From assembly GCF_002159645.1 (NCBI RefSeq), contig NZ_NFJB01000002.1, forward strand, positions 124,001 to 188,000: a stretch of DNA of 64,000 nucleotides, in the 5' to 3' direction. Positions 53,237 to 60,501 of the stretch are shown here, in pieces (position 1 is the first letter of the stretch; each line of letters begins with the position of its first letter). The DNA comes from Parabacteroides sp. An277. Lineage in GTDB: Bacteria > Bacteroidota > Bacteroidia > Bacteroidales > Tannerellaceae. The notes under the pieces are model-generated. The model made no database searches. It saw only the letters and a list, made by a program, of their open reading frames with translations, and had not been told where the DNA came from. A program made the position numbers and the translations under genes.

Positions 53237-56200
53237 TTATTTAACGACTACCTTGAAGCTTTCGCCGTCTACCGATACCACTGCGATACCTGCCGGAACG
53301 GCGATCGTCTCGTTATCCGAGTTGATAGTTTCATTAGCGACAACCTTACCCAAGATAGTAGCGATAACTACGTTCTTGCCTTCCGCACCCTTGATAACTA
53401 CAGCACCGTCGGTAGCAACTACTGAAACTGCACCTTCAGCGGTGATACTTTCGTTAGCAGTAGCGTTCAACTCGCTGTCTTCCATCGTGAATACGGCTGC
53501 GTTGTCGATGTTTTCAGTTACAACCAAGTTGTCGTTTACCCAACGTAAATAACCCGGTTTAGATTCAACAGATGCAACTGTCCAATGCCAGTGATTATTG
53601 TTATCAATAACTAAGTTATACTTCTTAGCATAACCAGCAGCCGTTTCAACTACGAACTCGTTAGCTTCTTCGTCAATCATCTTGAAAGCAAACTTAGCGA
53701 TATTGAAATCACCGTTACCTACTTCCATCTTAGAAACTACTTCGCCAGCTTTGTTCGTGAAGAACAACGTATCGTTGGTATGATAACCTGGTACGAATGC
53801 CAACTTGTATTCACCGTTATACTGGTACTTGTTGTTATGAACATCTTTGTTCGCCATAGCAGAATCTACCATGTTCACCAAGAAGTCGCCGTAAGTTGTA
53901 TCAGCACGATGAGTTCCATGTGCCGGAACATTGCACTGGTATGTAGTATCCACGCGATTGATTCTTACGCCCAACAGATATTGATAAGCAAAGTTACCAA
54001 CACGGTTTACATAAGCTGTATCTACATACAGTGTCGGATTGATATCCGTATGAGCCAAACGGTTGCCCATACCTGCAAATTCGCCATCTTCGAACAATAC
54101 ATTTTCATCCTTCAAGTTCTCCTTCAGCGTAAGGATAATCTTGTCGCCTTGAGCCAACTTCTTGTAAGTAGGAGCTTCAGCTACATTGATTGTGAATACA
54201 TCGTTAGAAGGAGCACTATACAGATAAGTATCTTTCAATGCACCTGTTGCTGTAGTTGTAGCACCGATAATCTTATTGCTAGACAGGCGTAAGCTCTTAA
54301 CATAGCTGTCATAAGCACTTTCATACTTTGCGTTATCGTCTGTAGGTACAGTCCAATCTTCATGATAATAATAGATGTCATTATATGCATAGACCGGAAC
54401 CAAGTTTACAGTACTATCGCCTTCTATCTTGAATGCGATACGAGTACCTGTCTTCTTGTCATCGTTACATACATAGTATGCGTTACCAGCAGATTCGTCA
54501 TAATCTTTACCGTTCAGGTATTCACCATTATCGGTATTCTTCAGAACGTAAGTACAGATTTGCAATTCCGTATTTGGTGCATAGTAATCGCTTTCCGGAT
54601 CAAGGCTTGTTGTTACCCATTTCTTCTCGGCAGTTGAATAATATTCAATAGCTGTTTCAATCTTAACCGTATCAGCCGCCATGCGCGTAAAGTCTTCAGT
54701 TGCATCTACCAACTTCACGGTCGGCATTTCGATACGCCATTCCGTAGCGTTTTCTTCATCCAAACCAACACGATGTTTGTCATTATGATTTTCGATGATG
54801 TTCAATCCGCCGCTTAATTCCGTCATTGCAATGGTGTACGTATTAGCATTCAGTTCAGCAGCTGTGAAGCGTTTGAAACCGTCGTTCGACTTATACGTAG
54901 TAACCGGAGTGATGCGCAATGTATCGTTACCTTCCGTCCAGTCAGGATGAACAACTGCATATACATTATCTGCTACTTTATATACTTCTCCATCCAAAAT
55001 CCACTGAGCAGAGGCTCCGTTTTCACGGTTTGTGAACGTGTAGTCTGAAGAAATAGCAAACTGACCTTCCGGTTTAGTCAAATCAACGTTTTCAGGAGCT
55101 ACCCAAGCAACAGCACCGTTTTCATTCAAACCTAATACTTTGCCGTAGTTATAATGCTCCTTATCCTTATTGATAAATTCAACTTTATAGTAGGAAGGAG
55201 TAGTCAACCACTTATCTGCCGTAATACCGTTACCTGCATTCAACTTGAAGCTGATTTCCGGTGTCGTAAGCAAATTACTTTCTACATCGGCAACCAAGAT
55301 GATATCGCTACCTTTCTTTTCAAGACCAACCTTATAGCCTCCGATTTCGATACCAGTAACCGCTTCTGTCGTTATCTTATCGTTATAATCGTAAGCAAAT
55401 TGGAATTCGGTTACATAATCATGTTTAGCCTTTTCTGTTGCAGAAGCATTCTGCCATTCAGCCCATTCCTTCGGAGTGATAGTAGTAAAGACATAACCAT
55501 GTGCATTTGGTGCTGTGTACTGAGGATTCTTCTTATCGATTACGATAATATTACCCTTTTCATTTACCAACATGAAGTTTATTTCATCGCTTGCATCCGT
55601 ATATTTAGCTTTACCATTGCTGTATGTAACTTCTGTAACCGGATACAACTGACCTTCGAACTCACCTGTTACATCCACATCTTTATCCTTGTCGTTCTTG
55701 TAAGTGATGTCCAAGGTAAAGTAATCACCGTAACGATCGATTAAATCGTTAGCTTGGAAATACTTGTCAGCTACTTGATACAAGCCATAATAGCGAGTTT
55801 CTGTACCCGACAAATCTGCACCACTTATAGCTAATGGAACACCATTCAAATAAGAAACATTATTTACAGTCTTCTTATCCGTAGCTGAAAAAGTTACACC
55901 TGCCTTATTCTTGAAATAAATGGTATAATTACCATCTAAGTCAGTATTTTCATAGGCAGCCCACAAATAGTTAGAATTTGTAGCAGCTTCTTCCAAAACT
56001 TCTGCAGTGGCTTCTATATATGTTACATTACCATCCTTGTCTGAATAAATAACATTATTATCGCCACTAGCGCTCTTCTGAATCAACAGATAAGAATTAT
56101 CCTTATTAGCGTCAACTTTCTTAACAAGAGGAAGACTAAATACTTTCTCATCCAACAATTTTACACCGTTGATAATAGTAGCATATTCATTATCCGGATT

Positions 56201-57103
56201 TGTTGCAGTACCAAACAATACATTAGTCTTATCTTCTGTACATTGAATAGCTACATTCGCATTTTTTACAGTAGTACCAAAAATCTTTACGAACTCTTCA
56301 GATGTACCTCTGAAGATAGCAACTGTGTTCTTATCTGACTTAGTAACCATTTCTTTAATTGCAGACTCATTCAAAAGTTTGCCATTATCGTAAATAGGTT
56401 CTACCTGAATCTGTTTATTAGTTTGTTTGTAAGACTTATCGAAAGAAGCATAAGTGTAATCAACGCCACAGTCATTATAAGTGTTTACTCCTAATGAAGT
56501 GATGTCAAATCCTTTCAATGCTTTTGTGGTAACAGCAGCTATACCATCTTCTGAACCATCAAGATCAAACTTTTTAAGCCCTTCAGATACTAAAAGAGCA
56601 GCAGATGTTGAACCATCAGTTTTAGCTACCACCTTAAAACCATTGAAAGTATTTCTATCTACAACAAAATTAGTTGTCTCTGCTGTTGGGAAAATGGAAA
56701 TACCATTTGCCATATACCCATTCTTTGAAGCTTCGCAAGTAATTACATTACCACGAAGTGTAACAGAAGAAGCTACAACTGTAATCGCATTCTTATAAGC
56801 AGAAAATTCTGAAGCTTCATTCTTCAAAAGAATTTTCAAGTTTTCAACAGTTACATTCTCTGCATTAATAACAATACGTCCCTTTAAAGTAGCCTCATTT
56901 TCACCAACGATTTTAACATTAGGAGTAGAGATTAATAAATAGTCATTTCCTAAGTCAACATCTTCATTAATAGTGATAACGGCTCCGTTCTCAGTCAGCT
57001 CTATCCCAGGAACATTCGCAGGAAGTTTAGAAGCTGCTTCGATTGTTGCCAGCGACCCCGTCAAAAGCATCGCCGCACAAAGCGTAAGTACTTTTTTGTT
57101 CAT
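53237..57103 (-). CDS. Large secreted DUF6383-type surface protein B, 1288 aa
   Basis: Paralogue of the 1349-aa protein at 16099-20148. The signal peptide is almost the same (MNKKVLTLCAAMLLTGSLA). The N-terminal ~200 residues differ: a pectate-lyase-like right-handed beta-helix (GRIVINAENVTVENLKI, SSVTLRGNVITCEA, TNFVVDRNTFNGF). The rest shares domains with the first protein (NFAYQYLLGVRINRVDTTY, DTTYGDFLVNMVDSAM). The last 73 residues differ at only three positions and end in KVVVK. Sequons D-[ST]-[AILV] are frequent. Expected as an exported, probably glycosylated surface protein; type IX sorting is inference. Leader, promoter and 3' UTR match the first locus. Confidence 0.78.
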   Translation of the reverse strand: MNKKVLTLCAAMLLTGSLATIEAASKLPANVPGIELTENGAVITINEDVDLGNDYLLISTPNVKIVGENEATLKGRIVINAENVTVENLKILLKNEASEFSAYKNAITVVASSVTLRGNVITCEASKNGYMANGISIFPTAETTNFVVDRNTFNGFKVVAKTDGSTSAALLVSEGLKKFDLDGSEDGIAAVTTKALKGFDITSLGVNTYNDCGVDYTYASFDKSYKQTNKQIQVEPIYDNGKLLNESAIKEMVTKSDKNTVAIFRGTSEEFVKIFGTTVKNANVAIQCTEDKTNVLFGTATNPDNEYATIINGVKLLDEKVFSLPLVKKVDANKDNSYLLIQKSASGDNNVIYSDKDGNVTYIEATAEVLEEAATNSNYLWAAYENTDLDGNYTIYFKNKAGVTFSATDKKTVNNVSYLNGVPLAISGADLSGTETRYYGLYQVADKYFQANDLIDRYGDYFTLDITYKNDKDKDVDVTGEFEGQLYPVTEVTYSNGKAKYTDASDEINFMLVNEKGNIIVIDKKNPQYTAPNAHGYVFTTITPKEWAEWQNASATEKAKHDYVTEFQFAYDYNDKITTEAVTGIEIGGYKVGLEKKGSDIILVADVESNLLTTPEISFKLNAGNGITADKWLTTPSYYKVEFINKDKEHYNYGKVLGLNENGAVAWVAPENVDLTKPEGQFAISSDYTFTNRENGASAQWILDGEVYKVADNVYAVVHPDWTEGNDTLRITPVTTYKSNDGFKRFTAAELNANTYTIAMTELSGGLNIIENHNDKHRVGLDEENATEWRIEMPTVKLVDATEDFTRMAADTVKIETAIEYYSTAEKKWVTTSLDPESDYYAPNTELQICTYVLKNTDNGEYLNGKDYDESAGNAYYVCNDDKKTGTRIAFKIEGDSTVNLVPVYAYNDIYYYHEDWTVPTDDNAKYESAYDSYVKSLRLSSNKIIGATTTATGALKDTYLYSAPSNDVFTINVAEAPTYKKLAQGDKIILTLKENLKDENVLFEDGEFAGMGNRLAHTDINPTLYVDTAYVNRVGNFAYQYLLGVRINRVDTTYQCNVPAHGTHRADTTYGDFLVNMVDSAMANKDVHNNKYQYNGEYKLAFVPGYHTNDTLFFTNKAGEVVSKMEVGNGDFNIAKFAFKMIDEEANEFVVETAAGYAKKYNLVIDNNNHWHWTVASVESKPGYLRWVNDNLVVTENIDNAAVFTMEDSELNATANESITAEGAVSVVATDGAVVIKGAEGKNVVIATILGKVVANETINSDNETIAVPAGIAVVSVDGESFKVVVK

Positions 57104-57208
57104 AAGATTTAAATTTTTAATTATACAAAATGTTTGATTAATAAACTCTTGATTAAATCTTACGAAGGTTTAGCACAACGTTCCCGGCTTTGATTACGGA
57201 CATAAAGA

Positions 57209-57291
57209 AAGCGCGGGCTTACGTTGTCTATTATTTAGTTAGAGGCTCTGGAAATGCCCGCTTTACAATAATAGAACAACAGCCCGCGCTT
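57209..57291 (-). promoter_or_regulatory. Leader stem-loop (attenuator candidate), copy B
   Basis: Arms 57267-57291 and 57209-57235 pair (AAGCGCGGGC.. / ..GCCCGCGCTT), followed on the transcript by a broken U-tract (CUUUCUUUA). As in copy A, an inner GCGGGC can compete for the same GCCCGC. The position relative to the start codon is the same (about 105 nt). Confidence 0.6.
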
Positions 57292-57383
57292 ATACGATTA
57301 TATTTTCAGTCTCCCCGCAGTGATACATATACTTTGATATGCACAAATTATAGGAAACCTTATATATGCTTCGTATGTAGCGC

Positions 57384-57462
57384 AAGCATTTACTGTCCAT
57401 CATTCCGTAAAGCTTAAAAATTTTCCAGATTTCTAACTAGGAATAATCTTCGTAAAATGCTT
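57384..57462. repeat. Conserved imperfect inverted repeat in leader B
   Basis: Arms 57384-57406 and 57440-57462, AAGCATTT at the ends; equivalent to 20407-20484. Confidence 0.6.
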
Positions 57463-57517
57463 GTCAATATTTCATTGATTCCCTAAGGCGGAAACGCTCT
57501 CCGCTGCGGAATCGATG

Positions 57518-57548
57518 CAAAGGTAAGGAGGAAAAATGAAATAGCAAG
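57518..57548 (-). promoter_or_regulatory. Promoter of the second DUF6383 gene
   Basis: Reverse strand CTTG (57545-57548), 19-bp spacer, TACCTTTG (57518-57525); essentially identical to 20540-20570. Confidence 0.75.
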
Positions 57549-57702
57549 ACTTTTAGACAAAAACTTTTTGGTTTTTATCCGAAAGCAGGAGATTTGAGGA
57601 CAAAACCCCAAGGTTTGGAGGATGAAACCCTCCTGGGAGCCTATAGACACACATCCCGGCAATTCTCTTTTCAAACCGAAGAAAAACTTCCTAATCCGGC
57701 AT

Positions 57703-57867
57703 GAAAACTTCCTTTCCTAACGACAATTTCTTCACGCATCGACGATATTTCTTTATCTTTAGCCTAAAGATACACAAATATCGTCGATACGTATATAAAT
57801 ATCGTCGATATTTACAGAAATCACAATAGGGAAAAGAAGTTTTCTTAGGCGGGAAAGGAAGTTTTTC
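57703..57867. repeat. Nested inverted repeats with 21-bp ATCGTCGAT period
   Basis: Outer arms GAAAACTTCCTTTCC (57703-57717) and its complement (57852-57867). An inner palindrome is at 57738-57788, with TATCTTTAGCCTAAAGATA at its centre. Two copies of AAATATCGTCGATA at 57776 and 57797 are exactly 21 bp apart. Related to the sites at 7540-7653 and 20714-20798. With the DUF6383 leader and promoters it accounts for the 853-bp gap 57104-57956. Confidence 0.7.
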
Positions 57868-57899
57868 AAAGATTCGTATAGAGATTTTCTCCTTCAACA

Positions 57900-57932
57900 T
57901 TTGGCATAGATATTAGATATTTTGTAACTTTG
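57900..57932 (+). promoter_or_regulatory. Promoter of the toxin-antitoxin-chaperone operon
   Basis: TTTG (57900-57903), 21-bp spacer, TAACTTTG (57925-57932), 24 bp before the ATG at 57957. Confidence 0.6.
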
Positions 57933-57956
57933 CTTTGAATTCTGAAGATTTAAATC

Positions 57957-58535
57957 ATGAATATCAAACTTGACGGGTATCATGGTACTGAAATGAAACG
58001 TGTAGATAGTATATTGACTAATGGTTTCGTTCCTTCAATAGGAGATAAAGAATGGCTCGGAGACGGAACCTACTTTTTTGTGAAAGGAATTAACGAAAGA
58101 CCTGAAATACAAGCAGGAAAATGGGCAATCATTAGTGCTTGGAACAATAAGGAGAAAAAGAACGATTACGATGAGTATGCTGTTCTACATGGGGTAATTG
58201 AAGTAGACGAGAATAAATATTTGGATTTGACAGAGCCTGATGGGGTTGAGGTTCTGGATTATATCCAAGAAAAATATACGAGCAAATTGGCTACAATAGG
58301 TAAAAAGGTAGATCCTTTGGACGGATATCTAATCAATTTTGCAAGAGGTGAAAAATTAGTCGATATTGAGGTCGTAAAAGGAAATTTTTACATCAAATTA
58401 AGAAAAGAGGATCGAATGCTTCGTTTATCACGAAGAACGCCTAATTGTACGATTTGTTCTGTGTATTCCCCTAAAAACAATATTAAGGATGTACGTGTTA
58501 TAAGTACAGGGAGGATTGACGATGAAATTGGATAA
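57957..58535 (+). CDS. ART-fold toxin candidate (CmdT-like), 192 aa
   Basis: Predicted ADP-ribosyltransferase. The N-terminus reads LDGYHGTEMKRVDSIL (Y8-H9-G10-T11). Then GFVPS and KEWLGDGTYFFVKG follow, with GDGTYFF at residues 35-41. The H-G-[TS] strand followed by a [WF]-L-G-x-G-x-Y-F strand is the first half of the PARP/DUF3990-like ART NAD pocket. A later strand (NCTICSVYSPKNNIKDVRVI, 163-182) sits where the third catalytic position would be, but no clear Glu is seen there. No signal peptide. It overlaps the antitoxin gene by 14 bp and is AT-rich compared with neighbours. Toxin role is inferred mainly from the SecB-like gene two positions downstream. Confidence 0.68.
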   Translation: MNIKLDGYHGTEMKRVDSILTNGFVPSIGDKEWLGDGTYFFVKGINERPEIQAGKWAIISAWNNKEKKNDYDEYAVLHGVIEVDENKYLDLTEPDGVEVLDYIQEKYTSKLATIGKKVDPLDGYLINFARGEKLVDIEVVKGNFYIKLRKEDRMLRLSRRTPNCTICSVYSPKNNIKDVRVISTGRIDDEIG

Positions 58536-58839
58536 AGAGCATAAAGAAAGAATTGACAGGTATTTCGATGAAATATCGGCAGATGAATTGTATTCTGTCC
58601 TTACTGAAAAATATCATTTTGAAAGTAAGGATAATGATATGGTTATTGTCAATAATGGCAAGTATTTATGTAGAGAAGACATGATGCCTGCTTTTTGGGA
58701 AGGCACTATGTCTTACGCTAATCTTGATATTAAATTGGAAATTGAAGTTGTACAAATGGATCTTTGGGGAAATAAATCTGATATTCAAAAAGAAGAATTT
58801 GTTTGTGACAAATCTTGTTCAATTCCATTAGCTTCATAA
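58522..58839 (+). CDS. Antitoxin candidate of the TAC module (CmdA-like), 105 aa
   Basis: I do not recognise the sequence as a named family; the role comes from position and size. ATG at 58522 is chosen because AGGGAGG lies 7 nt upstream. A TTG two codons earlier (58516) is possible. The N-terminal half is charged and helical (KLDKEHKERIDRYFDEIS, ADELYSVLTEKYHFE). The C-terminal half is beta-rich with a hydrophobic, aromatic tail (KLEIEVVQMDLWGN, EEFVCDKSCSIPLAS), the kind of segment a SecB-like chaperone binds in known TAC antitoxins. It begins inside the toxin gene and ends 4 bp before the chaperone gene, implying tight coupling. Confidence 0.6.
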   Translation: MKLDKEHKERIDRYFDEISADELYSVLTEKYHFESKDNDMVIVNNGKYLCREDMMPAFWEGTMSYANLDIKLEIEVVQMDLWGNKSDIQKEEFVCDKSCSIPLAS

Positions 58840-58843
58840 TAAT

Positions 58844-59260
58844 ATGAAAATTCAACTTAAGGGCTGGAAAGTCAAAAATTTATCATTGGAAATAAATAAT
58901 GAACCGTCAAGGGTATCAAAAGAGAATTCTTTCAATTTGTCTATAGGGTATTCTTTTCCAGAAGATAATGATACAGAGTTCGGAATAGGTTTTATTATAG
59001 ATATTGGAGATGCAGAATTTAAGATCACACTGGAAATGCTGTTTTTCTTCCAAGTCGACCAGGTTGTTGATGAAGAATTAAAGCAATCTGATTTTGTTAA
59101 AATCAACGCTCCGGCGATAGCGTTCCCTTATGTACGTTCTTATATATCCAATCTAACTTTGCAGTCAGGCTTTAATCCTATCATACTGCCGTCTGTAAAT
59201 TTTGTTGCACTTGTCAGAAACAAGAATGAAAATGAAATTAAACAAAAAGAATCAGAGTAA
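58844..59260 (+). CDS. SecB-like chaperone (CmdC-like), 138 aa
   Basis: SecB-family fold. The diagnostic block at residues 87-123 reads INAPAIAFPYVRSYISNLTL, then QSGFNPIILPSVNFVAL. Classical SecB has the same [AP]-x-x-L/I-F-P-Y-[AV]-R-x-x-[IV]-[SA]-x-L-[TS]-x-x-[GA]-[FG]-x-x-[LI]-x-L-[PS]-x-[NM]-F run. Upstream strands (NLSIGYSFPEDNDTEFGIGF, EFKITLEMLFFFQVDQ) fit the four-stranded sheet. A short charged tail follows. Bacteroidetes usually lack the classical SecB export pathway gene as I recall. Its place as third gene of a compact operon points to a dedicated antitoxin chaperone, not general secretion. Spacing to the antitoxin is 4 bp. Confidence 0.85.
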   Translation: MKIQLKGWKVKNLSLEINNEPSRVSKENSFNLSIGYSFPEDNDTEFGIGFIIDIGDAEFKITLEMLFFFQVDQVVDEELKQSDFVKINAPAIAFPYVRSYISNLTLQSGFNPIILPSVNFVALVRNKNENEIKQKESE

Positions 59261-59399
59261 GAGTAAACGGATGGTTTTCCTTCCAAATGATACTATATGC
59301 AATTTATAAAACTGTTGAAGGCACGAATCTCTTTTATATAAAATCCGCTTAATCTATCTTTATTTAGACGACTTTGCAAATCGAAAATAGATAAGAGAT

Positions 59400-59960
59400 A
59401 TGGAACGTATTCTGGCGAAGATGCAATCAATATGTGCCATATCAGACAGGGCTATAGAGATGTTGAAGAAACATTTGTCGCGTTGCGATTTTCCCAAACG
59501 GTATTTGCTTATCAAAGAGGGAATTTATTGCAAATATGCTTACTTCATCGAGAAAGGAATGACGCGCTCTTTCTGGTTGGTCGACGGGCAGGAAATCACT
59601 ACTTCGTTTGCTTGGGAAGGAAGTATTGTCTTTAGTATGGATGAGTTGTATTACGGGAAAGTAAGCGAAGAATTTGTGGAAACGTTAGAAGAGGTGGAAG
59701 CTTATCGAATCGCGCTAACCAATTTGAGACATCTTTTCGAAACAGACCTGGAATGGTGCAACTGGGGAAGGATTATCCACCAAAATGAATACCGTCGCCT
59801 GCATCAAAGCCATAAAGAACGGCTTACACTTCCGGGCAAAGAACGCTACGAGGCGTTTAAACAACAATTTCCGGAAGTTTGCCAACGGGTGAATTTAGGT
59901 TACATAGCTTCTTATTTAGGCATTACACTGTCCACATTGAGCCGCTTAAGAGCCGAATAG
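59400..59960 (+). CDS. Crp/Fnr-family transcription regulator, 186 aa
   Basis: An N-terminal cyclic-nucleotide-binding-like beta-roll is visible (PKRYLLIKEGIYCKYAYFIEKGMTRSFWLVDGQEITTSFAWEGSIVFSM). A long connecting helix and a short C-terminal HTH (RVNLGYIASYLGITLSTLSRLRAE) follow. The cAMP-binding signature is not conserved, as usual in the many Bacteroidetes Crp-like proteins, so the ligand is unknown. It starts 139 bp after the chaperone gene with no terminator between. Co-transcription with the TAC operon is possible but not shown. A terminator follows. Confidence 0.88.
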   Translation: MERILAKMQSICAISDRAIEMLKKHLSRCDFPKRYLLIKEGIYCKYAYFIEKGMTRSFWLVDGQEITTSFAWEGSIVFSMDELYYGKVSEEFVETLEEVEAYRIALTNLRHLFETDLEWCNWGRIIHQNEYRRLHQSHKERLTLPGKERYEAFKQQFPEVCQRVNLGYIASYLGITLSTLSRLRAE

Positions 59961-59973
59961 AGAGAAAAGTAAA

Positions 59974-60021
59974 AAGCCACGGAATCAAGGAGCTTTTATT
60001 TGTCCCGTGATTCCGTGGCTT
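59974..60021. terminator. Bidirectional terminator
   Basis: Perfect 14-bp arms AAGCCACGGAATCA/TGATTCCGTGGCTT between convergent genes. Confidence 0.85.
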
Positions 60022-60035
60022 CTGTGTTCAGATAC

Positions 60036-60485
60036 TTAAGCCAACAGACGCTTTACGGCTTCTGAAATGGCACGACCTTCAGCTCGTCCAGCCAATGCCT
60101 TCGAAGCCACGCCCATGACTTTGCCCATTTCCTTTGCACTTGTAGCGCCCACTTCGGCAATAATCTTTTTCAATTCGGCTTCCAATTCTTCAGCCGTCAT
60201 TTGTTTGGGAAGATATTTCTCCAACACAGCCACCTGAGCCAATTCACCTTCCGCCAAATCGGCCCGTCCTTGCTCTGTATAAATAGCCGCCGAATCCTTG
60301 CCTTGCTTTACCAATTTCTGTAAAAGCTTCAACGCATCGGCATCGCTCAATGTATCATTTGCACCCGGAGCTGTCTTCGCTTCCAGAAATACTTTCTTTA
60401 CGTTTCTTAAAGTTTCGAGGGCGACTTTATCCTTCGCCTTCATTGCGTTTTTAATGTCTTCGCTGACTTTTTCAAATAAATCCAT
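60036..60485 (-). CDS. yqeY: GatB/YqeY-domain protein, 149 aa
   Basis: The YqeY family (GatB tail domain) of ~150 residues. It opens MDLFEKVSEDIKNAMKAKDKVALETLRNVKKVF, has ELAQVAVLEKYLPKQMTAEELEAELKKIIAE and ends KEMGKVMGVASKALAGRAEGRAISEAVKRLL, where GKVMG and the final helix are hallmarks. It is thought to bind tRNA like the GatB tail, but its physiological role is not settled. It lies 16 bp after ftsZ on the same strand, the usual Bacteroidales order, so it is the last gene of the division operon. Confidence 0.93.
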   Translation of the reverse strand: MDLFEKVSEDIKNAMKAKDKVALETLRNVKKVFLEAKTAPGANDTLSDADALKLLQKLVKQGKDSAAIYTEQGRADLAEGELAQVAVLEKYLPKQMTAEELEAELKKIIAEVGATSAKEMGKVMGVASKALAGRAEGRAISEAVKRLLA

Positions 60486-60501
60486 GATGTTATTTCGTTA
60501 T

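Noticed and set aside
58844-59260. General secretion SecB
   Set aside because: It lies in a compact operon with an ART-like gene and a small gene, not near secretion or glycerol-phosphate genes; a dedicated antitoxin chaperone fits better.
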